Counted from the stretch's first letter, positions 9,895-23,677 are shown. The stretch: 49,196 nt of DNA from Paulinella micropora (GCA_009731375.1 BJOX01000306.1:352011-401206), one strand, 5' to 3'. The notes: generated from the letters alone by a model not told the origin. Numbers and translations are program-made.

Positions 9895-10469
9895 GAGATG
9901 TCGCAAAGGAATGTAGTCCTTGCAAAGGAACGCAGTTTCACATCAAACAGTAATTTGTGTACTGTGCATGTGTCCGGGATGGGAATCACGGGTAGACTGT
10001 GTTCTGGAAAAAAGAAGAGGAGGAAGGACGTTGAAGAAAAAGGCAATTTAGGAATGGAGAGTGGGGAGGATAAGGAAGAAGAGAAAGAAAAGGAAGCCGT
10101 TAGTCCAAGTGTTTTGAGCACCGTAAGCTTGCGCAAGCTACAATGATGACATTGTGTAAAGGCCTAAACCCCCGAAGGGACCTAGCCCGGGCTATGCAAC
10201 ACTGGACGGCTATGACGGAATGCAGGATGAGAGATAAGGGGAGGATGAGAGGGAGGGCGGATTGGAGTTCTTCTTCAATGTCTTTCCATACGCTTGGTGT
10301 TGATGGCAAAATCAGGTGCTTTCTTCTTTCGATTGGTTCTTTCGGGGCACTTCTTGGACGAAATGAGAGTATGTCTCGGCGTCAACACTGTGGGTGGAAT
10401 CCGGGTTGACAATGCCGGGTTGTGACTTATAGTCCGGATGGACGTGCACTTTTGGACTCTTCTTTTCAT
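9895..10469 (-). mobile_element. LINE-A copy 5, variant with different upstream region
   Basis: The 3' UTR (9895-10224) matches the other LINE-A copies. Upstream of 10225 on the plus axis the sequence differs from copy 1, which has endonuclease there. The minus strand can read APKEPIERRKHLILPSTPSV followed by WKDIEEEL, then runs open into the shared UTR. This may be another part of the same element joined by an internal deletion, or a related subfamily. The protein is not recognised. The sense-strand end is CATCTCAT(CTAT)n. Confidence 0.8.
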
Positions 10470-10544
10470 AGATAGATAGATAAATAGATAGATAGATAGA
10501 TAGATTCGTGCGAGGCCAGGCGTTGCAATTTGAGAGATAATCCT

Positions 10545-10604
<60 letters not shown>

Positions 10605-10699
10605 GTAGGTAGGTAGGTAGGTAGGCAGGTAGGTAGGTAGATAGATAGATAGATAGATAGATAGATCTCAGGACGACATATGGTCAGTCTGTATTCTTT
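10470..10699. repeat. GATA/GGTA array with spacer
   Basis: GATA with a GTGCGAGGCCAGGCGTTGCA spacer at 10505-10547, a GGTA block near 10602-10640, then a short unique piece (CTCAGGACGACATATGGTCA) also echoed at 11313 and 11593. Confidence 0.88.
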
Positions 10700-11310
<611 letters not shown>

Positions 11311-11365
11311 CCTGAGGATAACACATGGTCAGTGGCCTTTTCGACACTCCAGCCTGTATGAAAAC

Positions 11366-11550
11366 AATAGTGAAAAATTTCGGCCGCCTCACCTTTCAGC
11401 CAACCGTAAATACGGGGAATTTCACGCCAAGCTTTTCTTTGTGGACAAGAAATGTACCGTAATTACCGGCTGGCCGAACACAACTTTGTGAATAACAAAT
11501 GTACCGTTATTTACGGGATAATTCGTTCTTGCCGAAAATTTTTCATTATT
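11366..11550. mobile_element. Small terminal-inverted-repeat element (MITE-like)
   Basis: The left end AATAGTGAAAAATTTCGGC is the near-perfect inverse of the right end GCCGAAAATTTTTCATTATT. The 185-bp interior has related internal motifs (TGTACCGTAATTACCGG and TGTACCGTTATTTACGGG) and no ORF. This fits a miniature inverted-repeat DNA transposon. No clear target-site duplication is visible, so the class is an inference. The left flank 11311-11365 is unique. Confidence 0.6.
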
Positions 11551-11555
11551 CCTTT

Positions 11556-11706
11556 ATGCATGTATGTATGTATGTATGTATGTATGTATGTATGACATGG
11601 TCAGTCGCCTTCTCCACATGCATGTATGTATGTATGTATGTATGTGTGTATGTATCGATGTATATATTTATGTATGTATAATATGCATAATATGTATGTA
11701 TGTATG

Positions 11707-11739
<33 letters not shown>

Positions 11740-12068
11740 AATATGCATACTATGTATGTATGCATGTATGCATGCATGCATGTATGTATGTATGTATGTA
11801 TATATGTATATATGTATAATATGAATGTACGTATGTATGCATGCATGCATGTATGCATGTATGTATGTAAGTATGCATGTTTGTATGTATGTAAGTATGT
11901 ATGTAAGTATGTGATTTATGCGATGTATGTGATGTATGTATGTATGTATGTATGTATGTATGTATGCATTTGTATGTATGCATGTATGTATCTATGTATG
12001 TATGTATGTATGTATGTATGCATGTATGCATGCATATATGCATGTATGCATGCATTTATGTATGTAAG

Positions 12069-12102
<34 letters not shown>

Positions 12103-12360
12103 TGCATAAATGCATGAATATATGCATGTATGCATGCATGTATGTATAAGTATGTATGTATGTATGTATGTATGTATGTATGTATGTATGCATGCATGTA
12201 TGTATGTATGTATGTATGTATGTATGTATGTATGTATGTATGCATGCAAGCATCCAGGTATGTATGTATGTATGTATGTATGTATGTATGTATGTACGTA
12301 TGTACGTATGTATGTATGCATGTTTGTATATGTGTATGTATGTATGTATGTATGTATGTA
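11556..12360. repeat. TATG array with CATG variants
   Basis: About 800 bp of TATG with frequent GCATG units. The motif GACATGGTCAGTCGCC at 11594 repeats the flank seen at 11325. Yeast-like Tyr-Val-Cys-Met ORFs here are repeat translations. Confidence 0.95.
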
Positions 12361-12406
12361 TATAACCATGATCTTCCAGGACGGTGTCTAAGCTTATCTA
12401 TCTATC

Positions 12407-12499
<93 letters not shown>

Positions 12500-12541
12500 A
12501 TCTATCTATCTATCTACCTACCTACCTACCTACCTACCTAC

Positions 12542-12635
<94 letters not shown>

Positions 12636-12710
12636 GTATGTATGTATGTATGTATATAACCATGATCTTCCAGGACGGCGCGAGCTAGGGTCTTTGACCT
12701 ATATATACAA

Positions 12711-12735
<25 letters not shown>
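12361..12735. repeat. TATC array bounded by two copies of a CCATGATCTTCCAGGACGG spacer
   Basis: ATAACCATGATCTTCCAGGA occurs at about 12361 and 12656. It closes TATG repeat on the left and opens TATC on the right. The second copy is followed by GCGCGAGCTAGGGTCTTTGA and (TA)n. Confidence 0.88.
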
Positions 12736-13720
<985 letters not shown>

Positions 13721-13792
13721 ATATGAGTATAGACCATTCATTCTGCCCAAAGATGTCTCGTAATTCCTTTATTCTTTCTTCCTCCACTATAT

Positions 13793-13824
<32 letters not shown>

Positions 13825-13882
13825 GTAGGTAGATAGATAGGTAGGTAGATATATAGATAGATAGATAGATAGATAGATAATA
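13721..13882. repeat. Unique link with macrosatellite relic, then GATA
   Basis: Nucleotides 13721-13795 hold a unique segment ending TTTATTCTTTCTTCCTCCAC, a relative of the macrosatellite unit that follows. About 85 bp of GATA comes next. Confidence 0.8.
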
Positions 13883-15660
13883 TTAATACATCACATACAT
13901 ACATACATACGTATTGTATACACATACATACATGCATATAGTCCCTTCATCCTTTCTTCCTCCACTACATCCACATACATACATACATACGTATGTATAC
14001 AGATACATCCATACATATAGTTCCTTTATCCTACACATTCATACATACATATAGTCCCTTTATCCTCTCTTCCTCCACTACATCCACATACATACATACA
14101 TACGTATTGTATACACATACGTATACACATACATACAAACATATAGTCCCTTAATCCTCTCTTCCTTCACTACATCCACATACATACATACATACGTATG
14201 TATACACATACATACATACATATAGTCCCCTTATACTTGCTTCCTCCACTACATCACATACATACATACATATGTATACACATACATACATACATATAGT
14301 TCCTTTATCCTACACATACATACATACATATAGTCCCTTTATCCTCTCTTCCTCCACTACATCCACATACATACATACATACGTATTGTATACACATACA
14401 TACATACGTATGTATATACAGACATACATACATATAGTCCCTTTATCCTCTCTTCCTTCACTACATCCATATACATACATACATACATATGTATACACAT
14501 ACATACATACATATAGTTCCTTTATCCTCTCTTCCTCCACTACATCCACATACATACATACATACGTATTGTATACACATACATACATACGTATGTATAC
14601 ACATACATACATACATATAGTTCCTTTATCCTTTCGTCCTCCACTACATCCACATACATACATACATACGTATGTATACACATACATACATACATATAGT
14701 CCCTTTATCCTCTCTTCCTTCACTACATCCACATACATACATACATACTTATGTATACACATACATACATACATATAGTCCCTTTATCCTTTCTTCCTCC
14801 ACTACATCCACATACATACATACATACGTATGTATACACATACATACATACATATAGTCCCTTTATCCTCTCTTTCTCCACTACATCCACATACATACAT
14901 ACATATGTATTGTATACACATACATACATACGTATGCATACACATACATACATACATATAGTTCCTTTATCCTTTCTTCCTCCACTACATCCACATACAT
15001 ACATACATACGTATGTATACACATACATACATACATATAGTCCCTTTATCCTCTCTCTTCACTACATCCATATACATGCATACATACGTATGTATACACA
15101 TACATACATACATATAGTTCCTTTATCCTGCACATACATACATACATATAGTCCATTTATCCTTTCTTCCTCCACTACATCCACATACATACATACATAC
15201 GTATGCATACACATACATACATACATACAGTCCCTTTATCCTCTCTTCCTCCACTACATCCACATACATACATACATACGTATTGTATACACATACATGC
15301 ATGCATATAGTCTCTTTATCCTTTCTTCCTCCACTACATTCACATACATACATACATACGTATCTATACACATACATACATACATATAGTCCCTTTTATC
15401 CTCTCTTCCTCCACTACATTCACATACATACATACATACTTACATGCACACACATACATACGTATTGTATACACATACATATATACATATAGTCCCTTTA
15501 TCCTTTCTTTCTCCACTACATCCACATACATACGTACATACGTATGTATACACATACATACATACATATAGTTCCTTTATCCTACGCATACATACATACA
15601 TATAGTTCCTTTATCCTTTCCTCCTCCACTACATCCACATACATACACACATACGTATGT
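13883..15660 (+). repeat. Macrosatellite of ~80 bp: CATA repeat plus TAGTCCCTTTATCCTCTCTT core
   Basis: About 20 units share a core TAGTCCCTTTATCCTCTCTT and CCTCCACTACATCCACATAC, joined by CATA and a CGTATGTATACAC segment. Three unit forms are visible: standard (about 79 bp), long (with an extra GTATTGTATACAC) and a short form of about 31 bp (CCTACACATACATACA) between cores. Forms are interspersed. No gene; Tyr-Ile-His-Thr frames are repeat translations. Confidence 0.93.
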
Positions 15661-15969
15661 ATACACATACATACATACATACATACATACATACATACTT
15701 ACTTACATACATATATGTACATACATACATACATACATACATACATACATAGATACATACATATATACATACATATGTCGCCTAGTTTTATACATACATA
15801 CATACATACATACATACATACATACATACATACATACATACATACATACGTACATACATACGTACATACATACATACATACATACATACATACATACATA
15901 CATACATACATACATACATACATACATACATACACACGTACATACATACATACATACATACGTACATGC
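15661..15969. repeat. CATA array
   Basis: About 300 bp of CATA with a TGTCGCCTAGTTTTA interruption at 15775 and CGTA variants. Confidence 0.94.
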
Positions 15970-16101
15970 ATACATACATATATAACATACATACATATAT
16001 ACATATGTCTCCTCTCCTCGTACACATTCAAATACCTCAATGTATGCATGTATGTATGTATGTGTAGGTAGGTAGGTAGATACGTGATATGTAAAATCCC
16101 A

Positions 16102-16135
<34 letters not shown>

Positions 16136-16500
16136 CATACATACATACACACATACATACATACATACATACATATGTCTCTCCCTCCGCCTCCAGATCC
16201 AAACACCAACAGTATGTATGTATGTATGTATGTATGTACGTATGTATGTATGTGTAGGTAGGTAGGCAGATACGTGATATGTAAAATCCCATACATACAT
16301 ACATACATACATACATATGTCTCCTCTCCTCCTCCACATCCAAACACCTCAATGTATCATGTATAAACACCTCAATGTATGCATGTATGCATGTATGTAT
16401 GTATGTATGTATGTGTAGGTAGGTAGATACGTGGTGTAAAATCCCATACATACATACATACATACATACATGTGACTCTTCCTCCTCCAGATCCAAACAC
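15970..16500. repeat. Composite CATA/TATG array with two alternating spacers
   Basis: Three units alternate spacer 1 (TGTGTAGGTAGGTAG, then GATACGTGATATGTAAAATC) and spacer 2 (TGTCTCCTCTCCTCCTCCAC, then ATCCAAACACC). CATA lies on one side and TATG on the other, so each unit changes repeat strand twice. Near positions: 16010, 16057, 16177, 16250, 16318, 16413, 16470. Confidence 0.88.
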
Positions 16501-16501
16501 C

Positions 16502-16532
<31 letters not shown>

Positions 16533-16754
16533 TGTATGTATGTATGTATGTATGTATGAAGTTCAATATCATTTTGGGATTTTATGTATGTATGTATGTA
16601 TGTATGTATGTATGTATATGTATGTATGTATGTATGTTGTATGTATGTATGTATGTATGTATGTATGAATGTGTATGTATGTGTATGTATGTATGTATGT
16701 ATGTATGAAGTTCAATATCATTTTGGGATTTAACATCAGATATCTACCTACCTA
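16501..16754. repeat. TATG array with GAAGTTCAATATCATTTTGG spacer
   Basis: Two copies of the spacer at 16558 and 16708, separated by TATG repeats. Confidence 0.9.
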
Positions 16755-16938
16755 CACATACATACATACATACATACATACATACATACATACGTACGTA
16801 CGTACGTACGTACGTACATACATACATACATACATACATACATACATACATACATACGTACGTACGTACGTACATACATACATACATATATTGATACATA
16901 CATACATACATACATACATACGCACGTACATACATACA

Positions 16939-16972
<34 letters not shown>

Positions 16973-17088
16973 CATACATACATACATAGACGTGACCGTT
17001 ACACTTTACATACATACATACATAAATACATACATACATACATACATACATACATACATACATACATACATAGACGTGACCGTTACAC

Positions 17089-17124
<36 letters not shown>

Positions 17125-17354
17125 CATGTATACATACATAGACGTGACCGTTACACTTTACATACATACATACATACATAAATACATACATACATACATA
17201 CATAAATACATACATACATACATATATACATACATACATACATACATACATACATACATACATACATAGACGTGACCGTTACACTTTACACATACATAAA
17301 TACATACATACATACATACATACACACATACACACATACATACATACATACATA
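16755..17354. repeat. CATA/CGTA array with TAGACGTGACCGTTACACTT spacer
   Basis: CATA with CGTA runs (16791-16816, 16857-16872). The spacer recurs near 16987, 17071, 17139 and 17267 in the same orientation. Confidence 0.92.
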
Positions 17355-17406
17355 CATATCAAAATATAAATATACCTTCTTTGGACCAACCCGGCGCATA
17401 GATACG

Positions 17407-17438
<32 letters not shown>

Positions 17439-17590
17439 AAATATAAATATACCTTCTTGGGACAAAGCCCGCACATACATACATACGTACGTACGTACAT
17501 ACATACATACAATACATACATACATACATACATACATACATACATAAAAATATAAATATACCTTCTTTGGAGAGACCCCGCGCGTTTTGT
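17355..17590. repeat. CATA array with ATAAATATACCTTCTTTGG spacer
   Basis: Three spacers near 17361, 17438 and 17547. Their ends vary (CCAACCCGGCGC, ACAAAGCCCGCAC, AGAGACCCCGCGC). Confidence 0.9.
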
Positions 17591-17607
17591 GTGTGTCCCT
17601 GTAGGTT

Positions 17608-17640
<33 letters not shown>

Positions 17641-17678
17641 GATAGATATAGATAGCGTTTTGTGTGTGTCCCTGTAGG

Positions 17679-17748
<70 letters not shown>

Positions 17749-17813
17749 AATAGATAGATAGATAGATAGATAGATATAGATAGCGTTTTGTTTGTGTCCC
17801 TGTGGATAGATAG

Positions 17814-17880
<67 letters not shown>

Positions 17881-17908
17881 TAGATAACGTTTTGTGTGTG
17901 TCCCTGTG

Positions 17909-17948
<40 letters not shown>

Positions 17949-17976
17949 TAGATAGCGTTTTGTGTGTGTCCCTGTG

Positions 17977-18020
<44 letters not shown>

Positions 18021-18078
18021 TAGATAGCGTTTTGTGTGTGTCCCTGTGGATAGATAGATAGATAGATAGATAGATAGG

Positions 18079-18120
<42 letters not shown>

Positions 18121-18204
18121 TAGATAGCGTTTTCTGTGTGTCCCTGTAGATAGATAGATAGATAGATAGATAGATATAGATAGCGTTTTGTGTGTGTCCC
18201 TGTG

Positions 18205-18252
<48 letters not shown>

Positions 18253-18313
18253 TATAGATAGATAGATAGATAGATAGATAGCGTTTTGTGTGTGTCCCTG
18301 TGTATAGATAGAC

Positions 18314-18349
<36 letters not shown>

Positions 18350-18350
18350 T

Positions 18351-18387
<37 letters not shown>

Positions 18388-18416
18388 ACATAGATAGCGT
18401 TTTGTGTGTCCCTGTG

Positions 18417-18500
<84 letters not shown>

Positions 18501-18530
18501 CAGCGTTTTGTGTGTGTCCCTGTGGATAGA
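17583..18530. repeat. GATA composite array with CGTTTTGTGTGTGTCCCTG spacer, eleven units
   Basis: A 25-28 bp spacer (AGCGTTTTGTGTGTGTCCCT then GTGG) recurs near 17583, 17655, 17782, 17887, 17955, 18027, 18127, 18182, 18281, 18396 and 18503, always in one orientation, with 30-110 bp of GATA between. The spacer is nearly invariant while the GATA length is not. Confidence 0.95.
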
Positions 18531-18784
18531 TAGATAGATAGACAGATAGATAGATAGATAGATATATAGACATGTACGTACGTACGTGTTACGTACATAC
18601 ATACATACATACATTCTTACCTCTTTGCCATCTATATCTAAACTGCTTATGTTGACATACATACATACATACATTCTAACCTCTTTGCCATCTCTATCTA
18701 AACTGCTTGTGCTGTTGCTGGCCGTGTTCTTGAACGCGTCTAGCCAGTATTGAAGTCTTGCCTCACCTATGTGTGGATATTGGC
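18531..18784. repeat. GATA/CGTA then duplicated CTCTTTGCCATCTATATCTA segment
   Basis: Two copies (18614 and 18674) of ATTCTTACCTCTTTGCCATC then AAACTGCTTATG, separated by CATA. A unique 70-bp part (18710-18780) follows. Confidence 0.8.
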
Positions 18785-18898
18785 AGGTAGGTAGGCAGGT
18801 AGGCAGGCAGGTAGGCAGGTAGGTAGGTAGGTAGGCAGGTAGGCAGGTAGGTAGGTAGGTAGGTAGGTAGGTAGGTAGGTAGGTAGGTAGGTAGGTAG
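18785..18898. repeat. GGTA/GGCA array
   Basis: About 28 tetranucleotide units, GGCA mixed in the first half and pure GGTA in the second. Confidence 0.95.
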
Positions 18899-18938
18899 AT
18901 AGTCTGTCGTGTCCTTGGCCGACGACGTCTGAACTGCT

Positions 18939-19152
18939 TGACAAGTTCCTTGTCCTTAATCACAATCAGCAATGACTTCAAACTCTTTGATCTCAGCCGG
19001 TTCTGATCTTGAGGGCTTGTGTAGTGGCTCATTTGAAAGCTCTCATCAAGAGCTTTCTAATGAGCCATAATACAGGTTGTAGATGCAAATATTGACTGAG
19101 ATCGAAGCGCTTGAAGTCATTGTTCGTTGTGCTTAAGAAATAGGAACTCCCC
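18939..19152. mobile_element. Foldback element copy 1
   Basis: About 210 bp with inverted arms. The left arm begins ACAAGTTCCTTGTCC and has CAATGACTTCAAA. The right arm carries the inverse, TTGAAGTCATTG then AGGAACT. The centre is a hairpin, GAAAGCTCTCATCAAGAGCTTTC, nested in TGGCTCATT/AATGAGCCA. Copies 2 and 3 lie at 27307 and 44558. No ORF. It fits a non-autonomous foldback or MITE-type DNA element; no transposase is seen. Confidence 0.75.
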
Positions 19153-19179
19153 AACTTCCGGGCCAGTTTGACTGTAGAT

Positions 19180-19335
19180 ACAAAGATACATAGATACATA
19201 AATACATAAATACATAAATACGTAAATACATAAATACATAAAGATATACATAGATATACTAGATACATACTAGATACATCCGTCCGTCCCATCCATCCAT
19301 CCATCCATGCATCCATCCATCCATCCATCCATCCA
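19180..19335. repeat. ATACATAA and CATC arrays
   Basis: ATACATA(A/G) octamers to about 19275, then CATC repeats to 19335. Confidence 0.9.
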
Positions 19336-19927
19336 TCTTTCCACCATCGTTTTTCACCGCAAACTAGAGCCACGATTTTTCATTTTTCACAAAATCATAA
19401 AGGTTACAGTCAAAATTGCCGGAAGTTGGGGTGGCCGGAATAAATCATGGTTTGTGGGAACGAGTTGGGAGCTTATATTTGCAGGGTGGCTAGCCCCAGA
19501 CTCGATGTTGATGCTGATATGTTTTGGGAATTCACGCAAATATTTGCGTGATGATCGGGGCCACCGATGCAGCTCCTGAGGGCAAGACTGCACTAAGCCG
19601 AGGTTATTCCGCAGTCCCAGCAACCTCTTGCAAGACGTCACCGAATGTGCAAGTGCATACACCAAGCGCGGTTGCTAGAGCTGCCTCGAAACCCCACCCA
19701 TAACAATCTGGTGTCTGCTGGGTCCTGGGCTATCAACCAGCATATGCGGAGTTTAAGATCTTTTACGCGCGCAACGACCGTCCTCCCCAGCATCTACCAC
19801 CAAAGGGTTATGAGTTGGCGTCACAGTTTAACGCCTTGAGGCCATTGGGCTGGAACTCTGTTTAGCAAGTGTGACTAGGTTTTTTCATCGGGATTTCCCT
19901 CAAATATGTCACAGTCAACACTCCAAG
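19336..19927 (+). mobile_element. Probable retroelement 3' end with TAA tail
   Basis: About 590 bp of ordinary-composition sequence, the second-longest such stretch here. All frames are broken by stops, and no protein motif was recognised on either strand. It ends ACACTCCAAGGCAATAATAA, running straight into more than 600 bp of TAA-type repeat. That resembles the 3' tail of elements such as R4/Dong that end in or insert at TAA repeats. It has only one copy here, so the assignment is tentative. It could equally be unique intergenic DNA. Confidence 0.4.
19533..19550. other. 18-bp perfect palindrome
   Basis: CACGCAAATATTTGCGTG reads the same on both strands. It may be a hairpin or a dimeric protein site; no function is assigned. 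Confidence 0.7.
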
Positions 19928-20580
<653 letters not shown>

Positions 20581-20634
20581 AAGAGCGGCATATAACTGCC
20601 TATCACGTAATCGTTGCAATCGATCACCTCCACC

Positions 20635-20685
<51 letters not shown>

Positions 20686-20830
20686 TAAATATATATATAT
20701 ATTATATATATATATATATATATAAATACATGTCACGCAATCTTTGCAATCGATCACCTCCACACCTCCTACATATCAACACACACAAACACACACACAC
20801 ACACACACATACACACACACACGCACAGAC

Positions 20831-20865
<35 letters not shown>

Positions 20866-20903
20866 CACACACACCTCCTATATATCGATCACCTCCTCCA
20901 CCT

Positions 20904-20956
<53 letters not shown>

Positions 20957-20998
20957 CGCAATCTTTGCAATCGATCACCTCCTCTACCTCCTATATAT

Positions 20999-21052
<54 letters not shown>

Positions 21053-21092
21053 CAATCTTTGCAATCGATCACCTCCACAACCTCCTATATAT

Positions 21093-21134
<42 letters not shown>

Positions 21135-21241
21135 CAATCTTTGCAATCGATCACCTCCTCCACCTCCTATATATCAACATATATATATATATATACATAT
21201 ATATATATGTATATTTCACGCAATCTTTGCAATCAATCACC

Positions 21242-21275
<34 letters not shown>

Positions 21276-21324
21276 AACATCACGCAATCTTTGCAATCGA
21301 TCACCTCCTCCACCTCCTATATAT

Positions 21325-21366
<42 letters not shown>

Positions 21367-21412
21367 CTCACTCAATCTTTGCAATCGATCACCTCCTCCA
21401 CCTCCTATATAC

Positions 21413-21460
<48 letters not shown>

Positions 21461-21462
21461 CT
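20581..21462 (+). repeat. AT composite array with CAATCTTTGCAATCGATCAC spacer
   Basis: A spacer (CGCAATCTTTGCAATCGATC then ACCTCCTCCACCTCC) recurs near 20606, 20734, 20955, 21052, 21132, 21218, 21282 and 21371, each followed by long (TA)n. A CA-rich block lies at 20780-20872. About eight units with an 80-100 bp period after 20955. Confidence 0.93.
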
Positions 21463-21625
21463 CCGGCTATCCGAAATTTCCACGTGGATTTACGGGGCGA
21501 GCTGGGCCGGGCCGGCGAGCCAGTAAAACCACGTGTGAAATTTGGCGAGAAGAAGATGTGGTTTTCCCGGTCAGTTCACCACAATATGAGTTAATGATAT
21601 GAGAAAAATATTACATTGCATTGTA
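21463..21625. other. Unique 160-bp segment
   Basis: Mixed-composition sequence (TCCGGCTATCCGAAATTTCC onward) with a GC-rich middle (GCTGGGCCGGGCCGGCGAGC). It contains CCACGTGG and ACCACGTG E-box-like palindromes. No repeat in the window, no convincing ORF. Confidence 0.6.
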
Positions 21626-21689
21626 TATATGTCCATGTATATGTATATATATATAGAGCAAACCTCCTAAAGCATGTAAGTACGTAGGT

Positions 21690-21734
21690 ATTATAGATAG
21701 ATAGATAGATAGATAGATATAAATAAATAGATAA

Positions 21735-21777
<43 letters not shown>

Positions 21778-22044
21778 GATAGATAGATAGATAGAAACTT
21801 AGATAGATAGATAGATATATATATATATAGATAGATAGATAGATAGATAGATAGACAGATATATAGATAGATAGATATATAGATAGATAGAGACAGATAG
21901 ATAGACAGGTAGGTAGGCAGGTAGGTAGGCAGGTAGGTAGGTAGGTAGGTAGATAGATAGATAGATAGATAAGCAAGTAGGTAGGTAGGTAGGTGGGTAG
22001 GTAGGTAGGTAGGTAGGTAGGTAGGTACATAGATAGATAGATAT

Positions 22045-22096
<52 letters not shown>

Positions 22097-22147
22097 GTAG
22101 GTAAGTAGGTAGGTAGGTAGGTAGATAGCTAGATAGGTAGGTAGGTT

Positions 22148-22207
<60 letters not shown>

Positions 22208-22212
22208 GATGG
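21690..22212. repeat. GATA/GGTA array
   Basis: GATA with GGTA/GGCA blocks at 21908-21952, 21970-22025 and 22093-22147. Confidence 0.95.
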
Positions 22213-22330
22213 ACCGTGATTGACTGCTTGCACTCTTTGAAGCGTCCCATACAAATCATAACGCTTTGCATAATGCCTACATATTATTACGCAGTACATA
22301 TGCATCTATGCACGAAACTATAACTATAAC
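22213..22330. other. Unique link between opposite arrays
   Basis: Single-copy 118 bp (GGACCGTGATTGACTGCTTG onward) between GATA on the left and TATC on the right. No feature recognised. Confidence 0.7.
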
Positions 22331-22339
22331 GATCGATCG

Positions 22340-22436
<97 letters not shown>

Positions 22437-22453
22437 GCTAGCTAGCTAGCTAG

Positions 22454-22512
<59 letters not shown>

Positions 22513-22527
22513 ATCTAATCTAATCTA

Positions 22528-22594
<67 letters not shown>

Positions 22595-22595
22595 C
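22331..22595. repeat. TATC array with TAGC and TAATC blocks
   Basis: TATC containing (TAGC)5 at 22435-22456 and (TAATC)4 at 22511-22530. Confidence 0.95.
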
Positions 22596-23484
22596 GTCCT
22601 GGGCATGACGATAAACTGCATCCCGGAGTTGGACTCGACCCACTGGCACCTACAGCCTGGGGGTCGATCTATCTATCTCCTTCAGCCCTTCACCAGCTGT
22701 TTGTGCAGTCGCAGCTGGTGCAGCGTGACTGGCCAGGGCTGATGACTACCCTTCATCGGCCCTCGATACACTCTCAAACTGTTCGGGAAAGCCCTAAGAG
22801 CCTTCGATACCGCGGCCTGCGGGAAACCGCAAGGTGCAGCAGGCGAGGTAACGCTCGTCGGATGGTAAAAACTCGAAGGATATGGCCACGCAGGGAATAA
22901 TGGGTAACCCGCAGCCAAGTCCCTTCTTGTCAGGCCAACCCCGCGCATGGCTCCTACTCGGTACGACTACCTCTGATTGGCTGCCTTGGACTGACTTGGT
23001 GTTCCGACGTGAGTTTAGTGACCAGTGGATATGGCAAATGGCCACTACTCTCGACGTCGGCCCACTTATGTCACCGCTGCAGCTGGCCCGGTAGTCCTCC
23101 GTCGCCACTACCCAGTGGTGTCCTGACAAATGGGAAAGGTTCAGAGACTAGACGGGAGTGGGATCTTCCTGTGTGCGGGTAGGCACATAAGCAGGGAGAT
23201 CTTAAGGTATAGTCCGGCCGCCGCGAAAGTGGTCGCCTTGGATGAAGCTCGAGGGTTGGTGTACCCCTCGGGCCCGAGCCTTGGCGGGGCACGTGATCAC
23301 GGACACGTGTCTGGGTTGGTTCTACGGCCCTCTAGCCAGGGAGGGTCGTAGAACCGTCAGACTGCACAAATTCGGGGCCTAGTGCCCATTCCCAGCCCGC
23401 TACCCAGTCGCCGATTGGCGGCGGGGTGGAATGGATGCCTATGTCTTCGGATATGCAGAGCTGATAGACCAAACATATCTATCT
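22596..23484 (+). mobile_element. Family C retroelement, GC-rich, ending in TATC
   Basis: About 890 bp that is much more GC-rich than anything near it. It starts in TATC repeat at 22596 and ends GAGCTGATAGACCAAACATA then (TCTA)n. The last ~95 bp recur inverted at 36223-36338 and in part at 36399. Frames on both strands are short (at most about 110 codons) and show no motif I recognise. Several strong hairpins suggest structured RNA. Shared 3' ends with different upstream parts fit a non-LTR retrotransposon family or its SINE-like derivative. It may include a 5' UTR; this is inference. Confidence 0.6.
23318..23355 (+). other. Strong hairpin in family C
   Basis: GGTTCTACG pairs with CGTAGAACC; the inner CCCTC also pairs with GAGGG. 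This gives about 14 bp of stem with a short loop, suggesting structured element RNA. A second complementary pair, TCGACCC and GGGTCGA, lies at 22635-22668. Confidence 0.7.
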
Positions 23485-23551
23485 ATCTATCTAGAGTAAG
23501 ATACAGATCGTGAAGTTTCTCATAGTGGCCTACATATTTACATACACACAC

Positions 23552-23621
<70 letters not shown>

Positions 23622-23677
23622 CAAATCGTGAAGTTTCACATAGTGGCCTACAAATTCACATACACACATATCCATCC

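Noticed and set aside
17583-18530. CRISPR-like look of regularly spaced invariant units
   Set aside because: The variable parts between invariant units are all GATA microsatellite, not unique spacers. The sequence is eukaryotic and no cas gene is present.
21463-21625. Exon or CpG-type promoter
   Set aside because: Only 160 bp, with no splice signals or frame that I could support.
22612-22670. tRNA-derived SINE head in family C
   Set aside because: A box-B-like GGACTCGACCC was seen, but it does not fit the consensus well and no box A lies at the proper distance.
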